Shown here piece by piece: positions 5,853 through 11,901 of a DNA stretch of 11,901 nucleotides. The position numbers were made by a program, and so were the translations under genes. Positions within the stretch are counted from its first letter, which is position 1, and each line of letters starts with the position of its first letter. The notes beneath the pieces are model-generated. The model ran no database searches, was not told the DNA's origin, and saw only the letters and a program-made list of their open reading frames with translations. The DNA is taken from the NCBI GenBank assembly GCA_026002305.1, contig BOBI01000060.1, positions 1 to 11,901 on the forward strand, written 5' to 3'. This DNA is from Spirochaetia bacterium. Its GTDB lineage: Bacteria > Spirochaetota > Spirochaetia > Treponematales > Breznakiellaceae.

Positions 5853-7552
5853 GATAACAACTTCTCGACCTTTTCAAATGCATCAAGCATGAGCAGCATC
5901 TGTTCGCGGATTTCTTCAGCTCGTTCTCTGTTTCCAAGAATGAGCGCTTCTTTAAGACGCTCTACAAAAAGTTCTATATCACCGCCTGCGTCCTTGTTTT
6001 CGTTGATAAATTTCTCTGCCTTCCGTATCAGAGGACGCGCCTGTTTTGCACCGTTAGCCTTCTCCCACTGGCTTAAATCCACGGCAGCTTTAGCCTTTAC
6101 CCCCTGCGTATTAATTTCGGCAGAAACCTGATTTCCGGTGGAAACCACGCTTGCCTTTACCTGTAAAATACCGTTCATATCGTAGCTGAATGTTACTTCA
6201 ACCTGCTCTTTCCCTTGCCTGGCAGAGGGAATTCCCGATAGTTCCAGTTCACCCAAGCGCTCATTGTTTTGAGGATCAGAAGATTCCCCCTGATATATAT
6301 CAATTCTCACCTTAGTCTGATAATCCGCCGCCGTATTATAGAGTTGCGATTTTTCTACGGGTATTGTGGTATTACGCGGGATGATGGGGTCGAATACCTT
6401 CCGCATGCCAAACAAGCCGTCACTCAACGGGGCCGTACCCAGTGTGTAGGGGCAAACATCGGTAAGCACCAGAGCTTCATTGTTAATACTTCCCTCAAGA
6501 AGCCCGGCCTGAATCGCCGCGCCCCTCGCCACAGTCAAATCAGGATCTACCAGGGAGTGCGCAACCGTGCCGAGGGTTTCCTCCACCAAACGTTTTACAC
6601 AGGGTATCCGAGTAGACCCGCCAACTAACAGCACAAGACTCAGGTCGGAGTTGTTTAGTTCCGCGTCCCTAAGGGCGCTTTCCATAGGCTCCTTTGTAGA
6701 AGATACCTTATCTAAAACCCATTCCTCAAAGTCGGCGCGGCGGACCTTTTTTTCCACAGAAACCGGCTTACCGTCATTGTTGGTAAACAGGAATGGAAGC
6801 GACACCTGATATTCATTTTCGCCGCTCAAGGCAATTTTGCAATCCTCCGCCGCTTTTTTAAGACGCATGGTTGCCCTTTCATCGTTTTCGGGGATCGAAA
6901 CTCCCGAGCTTTCGGCCAAATGGCGCATAATAATTTCGTCAAAATCCTTACCGCCCAAATGATTGTTACCGCAGCTTGCCTTTACATCGATTATTCCTTC
7001 AAACAGCTCAAGAACCGTAACATCAAGGGTGCCACCGCCAAGATCGTAGACCAGCACGTTTTTACATTCCTTTAGGTTTGAAAGCCCGTAGTCCAACGCC
7101 GCTGCAGTGGGTTCGTTAATGATACGCTCAACATGCAAGCCCGCAAGCTCACCCGCCTTTGCCGTTGCACGCCGTTGTACATCTGTAAAGTAAGCAGGCA
7201 CGGTGATCACGGCGCGATCAATATTTTCATGCAGATGGTCCTGCGCGCATTTAACTAGATAACGAAGAAGCATAGCTTGGATTTCTTCCGGGCGGTATTC
7301 TTTTCCATGGGCTTTAAGGATTTCATCAGAGCCGGTAAGCCGCTTTACTTCCATAAAAGTGCATTCTGGACGGGTAAAAAGATACTCCGCCGCTTCCTCG
7401 CCAACAAGAATATCTCCATTCTGACCGATATGCACGACCGAAGGGGTAATCAGCTTGCCCTGTTTATTAGGGATGAGTTTGGGCAACCCGCTGGCGATAT
7501 AGGCAATTTCCGAAGTGGATGTTCCAAGGTCTATGCCGACTATTCTACTCAC
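5849..7552 (-). CDS. HscC-like minor Hsp70 chaperone
   Basis: This 567-residue Hsp70 has phosphate-1 (GIDLGTSTSEIAY, residues 6-18), connect-1 (INEPTAAALDYGL), phosphate-2 (VYDLGGGTLDVTVLEL), the adenosine motif (LVGGSTRIPCVK) and connect-2 (VARGAAIQAGLL). The substrate-binding beta domain follows (IPRNTTIP; FSYDMNGILQV), then a short helical lid. It is well under the ~638 residues of DnaK, lacks a C-terminal EEVD-type tail, and the linker-proximal LTDVCPYTLGT resembles HscC rather than DnaK. It would bind and release client proteins in the cytoplasm using ATP. I chose the GTG at 7552 because GAGGAG lies 7 bases upstream and it gives the standard start. It overlaps the GrpE stop by 8 bases. 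A GTG at 7582 would add ten unlikely residues. No CIRCE operator is visible upstream of the operon. Confidence 0.88.
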   Translation of the reverse strand: MSRIVGIDLGTSTSEIAYIASGLPKLIPNKQGKLITPSVVHIGQNGDILVGEEAAEYLFTRPECTFMEVKRLTGSDEILKAHGKEYRPEEIQAMLLRYLVKCAQDHLHENIDRAVITVPAYFTDVQRRATAKAGELAGLHVERIINEPTAAALDYGLSNLKECKNVLVYDLGGGTLDVTVLELFEGIIDVKASCGNNHLGGKDFDEIIMRHLAESSGVSIPENDERATMRLKKAAEDCKIALSGENEYQVSLPFLFTNNDGKPVSVEKKVRRADFEEWVLDKVSSTKEPMESALRDAELNNSDLSLVLLVGGSTRIPCVKRLVEETLGTVAHSLVDPDLTVARGAAIQAGLLEGSINNEALVLTDVCPYTLGTAPLSDGLFGMRKVFDPIIPRNTTIPVEKSQLYNTAADYQTKVRIDIYQGESSDPQNNERLGELELSGIPSARQGKEQVEVTFSYDMNGILQVKASVVSTGNQVSAEINTQGVKAKAAVDLSQWEKANGAKQARPLIRKAEKFINENKDAGGDIELFVERLKEALILGNRERAEEIREQMLLMLDAFEKVEKLLS

Positions 7553-8123
7553 TATCTTTCTCCTCTGGTTCTGCCTGTCCACCGCTTACCACAACTGCGG
7601 CTTTACGGATAATGGCGTTTTTGTACAGATAACCACTTTGCAACACCTCCAGTACCTGCTCGCAAGGAAGATGCGATTCTACACTTTTTTGAACAGTATG
7701 TATCTGCGGATTAAGAGGCTGCCCTTCTGCTCCAATGCGAACAATATTGTTCTCGTATAAACGATACCCGGATTGCTCCCATAGAATCCCCGCTTGATGG
7801 TTCAAGGCTTCATTGCCGCTCTGCCGTGCGAATGTATAAAAAACTTCGAGAAGATCGCAAATGGCAATAGCAGCAAGTACCAACTTATCCGCCCGTTCTT
7901 TTTCCGCTGCATAAGCCGCCTCTAAAACCTTTGTATCCTGCTCTTTGAGTATATCATAAATTTCTTCGACCTGCAAAGAAACATCTGTTTGTTTTTTTTG
8001 GAGGTCTTTTAATATATCCTGCCCAAGCGCAGCCATTTCCACAGCCGTAGCAATCCCAAAACGGGGCAGCGGCTCAATTTCGCGGGAAAGCAATTTGTTT
8101 AGTTCAGTTTCAAAATCAATCAT
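7545..8123 (-). CDS. grpE: GrpE-like nucleotide exchange factor
   Basis: A 192-residue protein with a central coiled-coil-prone helix (about 45-85), a helical linker (86-125) and the C-terminal GrpE beta domain. That domain holds GAEGQPLNPQIHTVQ (131-145) and the hallmark EQVLEVLQSGYLYKNAIIRKA (155-175), followed by AVVV. GrpE dimers release ADP from Hsp70. The gene opens the chaperone operon and its stop overlaps the Hsp70 start, so it is probably dedicated to that Hsp70 rather than to DnaK. The ATG at 8123 has only a weak Shine-Dalgarno. Sequence identity to housekeeping GrpE looks low outside the C-terminal domain, as expected for a paralogue. Confidence 0.8.
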   Translation of the reverse strand: MIDFETELNKLLSREIEPLPRFGIATAVEMAALGQDILKDLQKKQTDVSLQVEEIYDILKEQDTKVLEAAYAAEKERADKLVLAAIAICDLLEVFYTFARQSGNEALNHQAGILWEQSGYRLYENNIVRIGAEGQPLNPQIHTVQKSVESHLPCEQVLEVLQSGYLYKNAIIRKAAVVVSGGQAEPEEKDSE

Positions 8124-8153
8124 TCTAATTTTGTAATTATTTTAAAAGTATTT

Positions 8154-8297
8154 TTAAACTTTGCCTATTACCCCGCTGAAAATTTTTGAAAAAGTATTTT
8201 GCGGGCGGTATAGTATTTGATCAATCTGCAGATCAAAAAACGAAGCAATTAACAGCAAAAGAATTATAAAACTTGCGGGGAGGAATATTTTCTTCAT
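8154..8297 (-). pseudogene. N-terminal fragment of a membrane protein, possibly PAP2 phosphatase
   Basis: A 47-residue frame begins MKKIFLPAS, has one hydrophobic segment (FIILLLLIASFF), then DLQIDQILYRPQNTFSKIFS, and stops. A signal-anchor followed by D-L-x-I and an aromatic-Pro-x-N/S-x-F stretch is how many bacterial PAP2-type phosphatases start. The catalytic region is missing. Its ATG overlaps the stop of the upstream Rpn fragment (ATGA), and it ends 30 bases before the GrpE start. It may be a decayed gene left at a recombination scar. A small genuine membrane protein is the alternative. Confidence 0.4.
8172..8205 (-). promoter_or_regulatory. Hairpin upstream of the chaperone operon
   Basis: CCCGC (8172-8176) plus AAAAT (8179-8183) pairs with ATTTT plus GCGGG (8196-8205), with a two-base bulge and a 12-base loop. 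It lies 49-82 bases before the GrpE start. It is not a CIRCE element. It could be a leader structure or attenuator; the role is unknown. Confidence 0.3.
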
Positions 8298-8374
8298 GAT
8301 AGCTGGCGCAATATGTCAGGGTCGCTGAAAAGAAAGGAAAATACGCTGTCTTTGTACCTGCGGTTTGCGCCCAT
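8294..8374 (-). pseudogene. N-terminal fragment of an Rpn-type nuclease/transposase
   Basis: A 26-residue frame reads MGANRRYKDSVF, then SFLFSDPDILRQLS, and stops. This strongly resembles the start of Rpn-family recombination-promoting nucleases (PD-(D/E)XK transposase family), which typically begin with NRKYKDSVF and continue with a DPDLLRELY-like stretch. The remaining ~250 residues are absent. A GGAG at 6-base spacing precedes the ATG. It is a remnant next to another truncated gene. The 101 bases between it and the glycosyltransferase stop hold nothing I can identify. Confidence 0.5.
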
Positions 8375-8475
8375 TTATATCTCCGTACTAAACGATACAG
8401 GCTTTCCGGCGATTTTTCAATATCGCGCAAAGCGCTATATAGGGCGCCGCCGGCACAAGCGGGCATTGGCCTTGT

Positions 8476-9597
8476 TCAGCCGCCGGTTGAAAGAATGGAA
8501 AGGTAATATCGTTTTACAGCTTTATAGCATTTTTTTAGAAGGCGGTAACACAGCGTAAATGGTTTATTGCGCATAAGTTTCTTGCTTATTCTGTAAGAAA
8601 CACTATGTGTAATAACATCAACCTGTTGCTTTTGTTCCTCTGTTTGATTCTTGAGGTGTTTAATCAGTTCAAGAAAATAATCAGGATAACGGTTAAATAT
8701 AAAAAGAATATCCTCGTTGCGTTTATGATTTATATAGATATTTACTATATGTTCAAACGCCGGGAGCAATGTGTTATTTAGATAATCATTAGGATTTGGC
8801 GCAATATTTTTGCAAACATTATCGTAAAATGCAAGCATATTAGAGCCATACTTTAAAAACAAACCTTGCAAGTCTTTATAACTATCATACCACATACCGC
8901 CACTGTGCCTGCGGTAGACAGACATAACCTCGTCAATAAAACCTATACAACCGGTTTGTGTATGCAGTAAATGTAAATACCAGTCGCCAGGTAAAATATC
9001 TTTTGGGAAAACATCCTGAATATCTTCATTCACAAAACGCCAGCGGTACATACATGAGTTGGTCTGGATAAAGTTATGCTTCAGAATATCACCAAGGGAC
9101 AAAAGCGTCTTGTTAAATCTATGTTCAGGTGAAGGAAATATTTCAATAGGGCGGGAATTATCTTCAAAAATAATTTCTACCGGATGAAAACATATTGAAC
9201 ATTCAGGATGGACCTCAAGAAAATCAACTTGTTTTTGCAGTTTTTGCGGGTTGGTAAAATAATCGTCACCCTCATTGCTTATGACATATTTACTGTGTGC
9301 ACGGGAAAGTGTATCTATGCCATTATTCATTGCACCTATATTTTGACCGCGATAAATTGGTTTGATAATATCAGGATATTGTTGTTCGTATTCACGGATA
9401 ATATCAGGGGTCTTATCGGTGGAACAATCATCAGCAATGATAGCTTGAAAAGGAAAATTCGTTTTTTGCGTTACAAAACTTTCCAGAGCGTCCCGTATGA
9501 ATTTTTCATGGTTGTAGGTGGTGCAAACTATGGTAACAAGAGGCGTTTCAGTAGACAATTTGTTGGGTTCGACTAAAGTTGATTCATAGGTTGGCAT
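8476..9597 (-). CDS. Family 2 glycosyltransferase
   Basis: This 373-residue enzyme has a GT-A fold N-terminal domain. Residues 21-30 (VTIVCTTYNH) form the first strand and nucleotide-binding loop. Residues 56-61 (DDCSTD) carry the conserved acidic pair. EGDD at 109-112 fills the DXD-type metal/nucleotide-sugar site. GDWYLHLL (204-211) and YRRHSGGMW (228-236) are typical of the acceptor-side region. The C-terminal third is helical and ends in a basic tail (about 345-373), suited to peripheral membrane contact. It would transfer an activated sugar to a growing surface glycan; donor and acceptor cannot be told. It overlaps the composite remnant upstream by 14 bases and has no good Shine-Dalgarno, so it may depend on read-through translation. 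Confidence 0.88.
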   Translation of the reverse strand: MPTYESTLVEPNKLSTETPLVTIVCTTYNHEKFIRDALESFVTQKTNFPFQAIIADDCSTDKTPDIIREYEQQYPDIIKPIYRGQNIGAMNNGIDTLSRAHSKYVISNEGDDYFTNPQKLQKQVDFLEVHPECSICFHPVEIIFEDNSRPIEIFPSPEHRFNKTLLSLGDILKHNFIQTNSCMYRWRFVNEDIQDVFPKDILPGDWYLHLLHTQTGCIGFIDEVMSVYRRHSGGMWYDSYKDLQGLFLKYGSNMLAFYDNVCKNIAPNPNDYLNNTLLPAFEHIVNIYINHKRNEDILFIFNRYPDYFLELIKHLKNQTEEQKQQVDVITHSVSYRISKKLMRNKPFTLCYRLLKKCYKAVKRYYLSILSTGG

Positions 9598-9964
9598 TTC
9601 TTTTACGCCCTGTTAAAACTAAAAAATCAATTCCCTCTGAATGAGCCAGTTGAATACCTAAACCGTTTCTAACATTGAATTTCTTGCTTTCAACATAATT
9701 ATTATCAATGTAAATTCCACCGTCTGTCAGAGTTCCATCTACATCTACTACAATTAGTTTTATTTTCTCCATATTCAATTTAAAAAGCCCCATTTCAATG
9801 GTAGAAATATTGATAAAAGGACTGGTACAAAGGATCTGAATATATATCCGCATCAACTTTTCAAGCGTATGAAGAAACAATGGCTTCCCATTCAGCAATG
9901 CTGTGTTTTTATTTTGTATTCTCTCACTCGTTCCTTTTACCGGTAAAAATGCTACCACTTTCAT
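9584..9964 (-). pseudogene. Composite remnant: sugar cytidylyltransferase plus KdsC-like phosphatase
   Basis: A 126-residue open frame is stitched from pieces. Residues 1-37 (MKVVAFLPVKGTSERIQNKN, then LLNGKPLFLHTLEKL) match the start of NeuA-type acylneuraminate cytidylyltransferases. Residues 39-60 (IYIQILCTSPFI) match a segment normally about 50 residues further on, so an internal deletion is likely. Residues 65-121 (KLIVVDVDGTLTDGGIYI to LVLTGRK) are the first third of a KdsC-like HAD phosphatase, with nucleophile motif DVDGT intact. It then ends abruptly at the glycosyltransferase start. Enzymes that fuse these two domains exist, so this may be a collapsed bifunctional enzyme. It lacks most of the catalytic pocket of the first domain and the HAD lysine and distal acidic motifs, so it is probably inactive. 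Confidence 0.7.
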
Positions 9965-9971
9965 CTCCTAA

Positions 9972-10009
9972 ACTCCTTGTTGTTTTGTTTATAAAAAACT
10001 TCAAGGAGT
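9972..10009 (-). promoter_or_regulatory. Hairpin that hides a ribosome-binding site
   Basis: On the minus strand ACTCCTTG (10009-10002) can pair with CAAGGAGT (9979-9972) across a 22-base AT-rich loop. The 3' arm contains AAGGAG, the Shine-Dalgarno 8 bases before the ATG at 9964. A second AGGAG directly abuts that ATG. Pairing would block initiation. Confidence 0.4.
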
Positions 10010-10027
10010 CTGATAAGTAATATATAA

Positions 10028-10762
10028 CTAGATATTACAGGGGGGAGATAAATATCTTTCTACAATAGAAATATCTTTTGGGGTATCAACCGATATAGAT
10101 TTACAATGCGCATTTATATAGTATATTGGCATCTGGTTTTCGATGAATCGAAAGGAATCATTTTCTTCTATCCTTTCAATAGGCCCACGGGCTGTCTTAT
10201 GATAGAAATCCAATGCCTTATTAGTAAAAGCTCCAACACCAACAAATTTATGATAGACATAATCCATATCTCCCTTAGGATAGGGTATCGGACTTCTTGA
10301 AATAAATAATGCCAATCCTTTATTATTTGTTACTATTTTTAAATTTGTGACATCAACTACTTCAACAGGGTTTTCAAAATCGGTCATAAGATTTGATACA
10401 TAAAAAGCATCTGTATCTATATTTTCCGGTATACATTTTATAATATCTTTACTCGTTAAAGCCGGTTCGTCACCATTTACCATAACATATAAATCCCCCT
10501 GTATTTTTGTTGATACCTCATAGAGCCGTTCTGTGGCGGTATCATGGGTTGGTGAGGTCATTATAACCTTTGCTCCAAAATTGATACATTCAGATTCAAT
10601 TTTTAGACTGTCTGTCGCAACATAAACCTCATCAAAACATGCAACTTCTTTACAATGAGAATATACCCACCAGATCATGGGTTTCCCACAAATTAACGCC
10701 AAGGGCTTTTCAAAAAAACGATTCGAACCGCCACGCGCCGGTATAACACATATAATTTTCAT
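10028..10762 (-). CDS. kdsB: 3-deoxy-manno-octulosonate cytidylyltransferase
   Basis: This 244-residue enzyme activates Kdo with CTP to give CMP-Kdo in the cytoplasm. It carries the nucleotide-binding signature IPARGGSNRFFEKPLALICG (7-26), the metal-binding stretch VNGDEP (95-100), FVGVGAF, and the late VDTPKD motif. Length fits KdsB (about 245-250). The signature reads SNRFFEKPL where KdsB usually has S-T-R-L-P-G-K-P-L, so a related octulosonate substrate cannot be ruled out. I chose the ATG at 10762: AAGGAG lies 8 bases upstream and the start overlaps the kdsD stop as ATGA. The GTG at 10771 abuts the Shine-Dalgarno. Confidence 0.88.
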   Translation of the reverse strand: MKIICVIPARGGSNRFFEKPLALICGKPMIWWVYSHCKEVACFDEVYVATDSLKIESECINFGAKVIMTSPTHDTATERLYEVSTKIQGDLYVMVNGDEPALTSKDIIKCIPENIDTDAFYVSNLMTDFENPVEVVDVTNLKIVTNNKGLALFISRSPIPYPKGDMDYVYHKFVGVGAFTNKALDFYHKTARGPIERIEENDSFRFIENQMPIYYINAHCKSISVDTPKDISIVERYLSPPCNI

Positions 10763-11709
10763 ATCTGACACTCCTTTATATCTAAAACACCTAAAAAATT
10801 GTCATGTTCATCAAGAACGATAATGATATTCAATTTGTTTTTTCTAAATACCCGTTCTGCTTCTGACAAGAAATCATCATGTCGTATGGTTATCGGTGTT
10901 TTATTCATAATATCCTTCATAGTTAAATCGAGAAAATTATCCCTATTTTTCTGAATAATACGCCTAATATCACCATCGGTTGCTATTCCTAATAACTTAT
11001 CGCCCTCAATAATGACAATAAGACCAAGGCGTCCTTCACTTATTTTTATAAATACATCTGCTATTTTTTCATCAGGGGCGGCAATAGGAATATTTTCAGA
11101 GCGCATAACATCGCGCACCCGCATTAATAACCGTTTTCCTAAACTGCCGCCGGGATGAAACTGGGCATAGTCCTGTTTTTTAAAGCCTCTCAAGTTTATT
11201 AGTGCACACGCTATTGCATCACCCATAGCCAATGCCGCTGTTGTTGAAGATGTCGGCGCGAGATTTAACGGACACGCCTCTTTTTCTACCTTAACTGTAA
11301 TATGATAATTTGAATATTGCGCTAACAACGAGTTAGGATTTCCCGATATTCCAATTAACAATATATTTCTCTTTGCTAAAAAAGGAATAACCCGTAACAG
11401 CTCATCAGTTTGTCCTGAATTTGAAATAACTAATACAATGTCATCTATAGCAATCATACCTAAATCGCCATGCAGGGCATCTACCGGATTTACAAAAAAA
11501 GCAGGAGTACCGGTACTTGCTAATGTTGATGCAATTTTAGCGCCGATATGACCAGACTTTCCAACACCGGTAACGATTATTTTTCCCTTACAATGATATA
11601 TTAGTTCAATAGCCTTATCAAATTCGTCACTTAACGAGGGAATTAATTCTAACAAGGCTTGTGCTTCATCTCTGAGACATTGAATTGCCGTAGCTCTTAT
11701 GTTGTTCAT
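10759..11709 (-). CDS. kdsD: Arabinose-5-phosphate isomerase
   Basis: A 316-residue enzyme that interconverts ribulose 5-phosphate and arabinose 5-phosphate, the first committed step toward Kdo. It has an N-terminal SIS domain (about 30-190) with the sugar-phosphate loop TGVGKSGHIG (47-56; K51), DALHGDLG (77-84; H80), SNSGQTDE and the late QFHPGGSLGKRL. Two CBS repeats follow (about 200-316), ending TDGDIRRII and LGVLDIKECQI. The order and length match KdsD/GutQ. The ATG at 11709 lies 4 bases after the kdsA stop and is preferred over a TTG at 11724 inside kdsA; its Shine-Dalgarno is weak, so coupling to kdsA is likely. The CBS pair may bind a nucleotide or CMP-Kdo for feedback; this is inferred. 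Confidence 0.92.
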   Translation of the reverse strand: MNNIRATAIQCLRDEAQALLELIPSLSDEFDKAIELIYHCKGKIIVTGVGKSGHIGAKIASTLASTGTPAFFVNPVDALHGDLGMIAIDDIVLVISNSGQTDELLRVIPFLAKRNILLIGISGNPNSLLAQYSNYHITVKVEKEACPLNLAPTSSTTAALAMGDAIACALINLRGFKKQDYAQFHPGGSLGKRLLMRVRDVMRSENIPIAAPDEKIADVFIKISEGRLGLIVIIEGDKLLGIATDGDIRRIIQKNRDNFLDLTMKDIMNKTPITIRHDDFLSEAERVFRKNKLNIIIVLDEHDNFLGVLDIKECQI

Positions 11710-11713
11710 AAAT

Positions 11714-11901
11714 TTATTTCTCAACCAACGTCATAATAACTTTATCTAAATCTTTCAGGTAAAGCATATTAGGTCCATCACTCAACGCCTTTTCAGGGTC
11801 GGGATGCACTTCAAAGAAGTAACCGGTTGCGCCAAATGCCTGCGCCGCCAATGCCATAGCCGGTACAAATTCCCTATTGCCCCCGGTCTTTCCTCCGTGA
11901 G
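11714..11901 (-). CDS. kdsA: 3-deoxy-8-phosphooctulonate synthase, C-terminal part
   Basis: The last 61 residues of KdsA lie here; the rest is beyond the window edge. HGGKTGGNREFVPAMALAAQ is followed by FGATGYFFEVHPDPEKALSD and GPNMLYL. The F-x-E-x-HPDP-x-x-A-x-x-DGPN segment is the KdsA signature. The enzyme condenses phosphoenolpyruvate with arabinose 5-phosphate to give Kdo 8-phosphate. It leads the visible kdsA-kdsD-kdsB operon, with a 4-base gap to kdsD. Confidence 0.9.
   Translation of the reverse strand, partial: HGGKTGGNREFVPAMALAAQAFGATGYFFEVHPDPEKALSDGPNMLYLKDLDKVIMTLVEK

Noticed and set aside
8124..8297. CIRCE heat-shock operator upstream of the chaperone operon
   Set aside because: No TTAGCACTC-N9-GAGTGCTAA-like inverted repeat is present; the only hairpin here has an unrelated sequence.
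8233..8466. Minus-strand 77-residue open frame starting MPACAGG
   Set aside because: It competes with the Rpn and membrane-protein fragments, which have recognisable sequence in other frames. Its own sequence has no recognisable pattern.
8313..8558. Plus-strand 81-residue basic open frame
   Set aside because: It lies antisense to the Rpn fragment and the end of the glycosyltransferase. No domain or ribosome-binding site was recognised.

Overview
The window looks like a chromosomal segment of a Gram-negative, moderate-GC bacterium carrying much accessory DNA. A lipobox signal peptide and three clustered genes for 3-deoxy-D-manno-octulosonate (Kdo) synthesis point to an outer membrane or Kdo-containing surface glycan. 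The Ala/Thr/Gly-rich surface lipoprotein remnant, the many palindromic repeats and an Rpn-type transposase fragment remind me of host-associated Treponema-like spirochaetes. That placement is a tentative inference, because no rRNA or tRNA is present.

Layout. 1-127 looks like the outer end of an IS21-type insertion sequence. 214-3480 on the plus strand is one former surface lipoprotein gene, now a pseudogene. I see three single-base frameshifts (near 306, 2195 and 2937), a block of about 1.07 kb inserted near 849-1920, and a 154-bp hairpin-rich insertion (2374-2527) whose exact removal restores the reading frame. The large block holds a multi-hairpin palindromic element (849-995) and an AT-rich minus-strand toxin-antitoxin pair (VapC-like PIN toxin with a ribbon-helix-helix-like antitoxin). 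3481-4053 has no convincing gene but holds a 23-bp perfect hairpin, a heptamer tandem repeat and a long inverted duplication.

4054-8123 on the minus strand is a tightly coupled chaperone operon, transcribed in the order GrpE-like factor, HscC-like minor Hsp70, small helical-repeat protein, then a J-domain/TPR/SEC-C protein. Every junction overlaps by 4 or 8 bases. The J domain has Gln-Pro-Gly where the catalytic His-Pro-Asp should be. I consider this dedicated but non-canonical Hsp70 machine the most interesting intact system in the window.

8154-8374 holds two tiny gene remnants (an Rpn-type nuclease N-terminus and a possible PAP2-phosphatase N-terminus). 8476-11901 on the minus strand is a surface-glycan cluster, in transcription order kdsA (partial), kdsD, kdsB, a composite remnant of a sugar cytidylyltransferase plus a KdsC-like phosphatase, and a family 2 glycosyltransferase. 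KdsD makes arabinose 5-phosphate, KdsA condenses it with phosphoenolpyruvate, and KdsB activates Kdo as CMP-Kdo. The only KdsC-like phosphatase seen here is truncated, so that step must be supplied from elsewhere if the pathway works.
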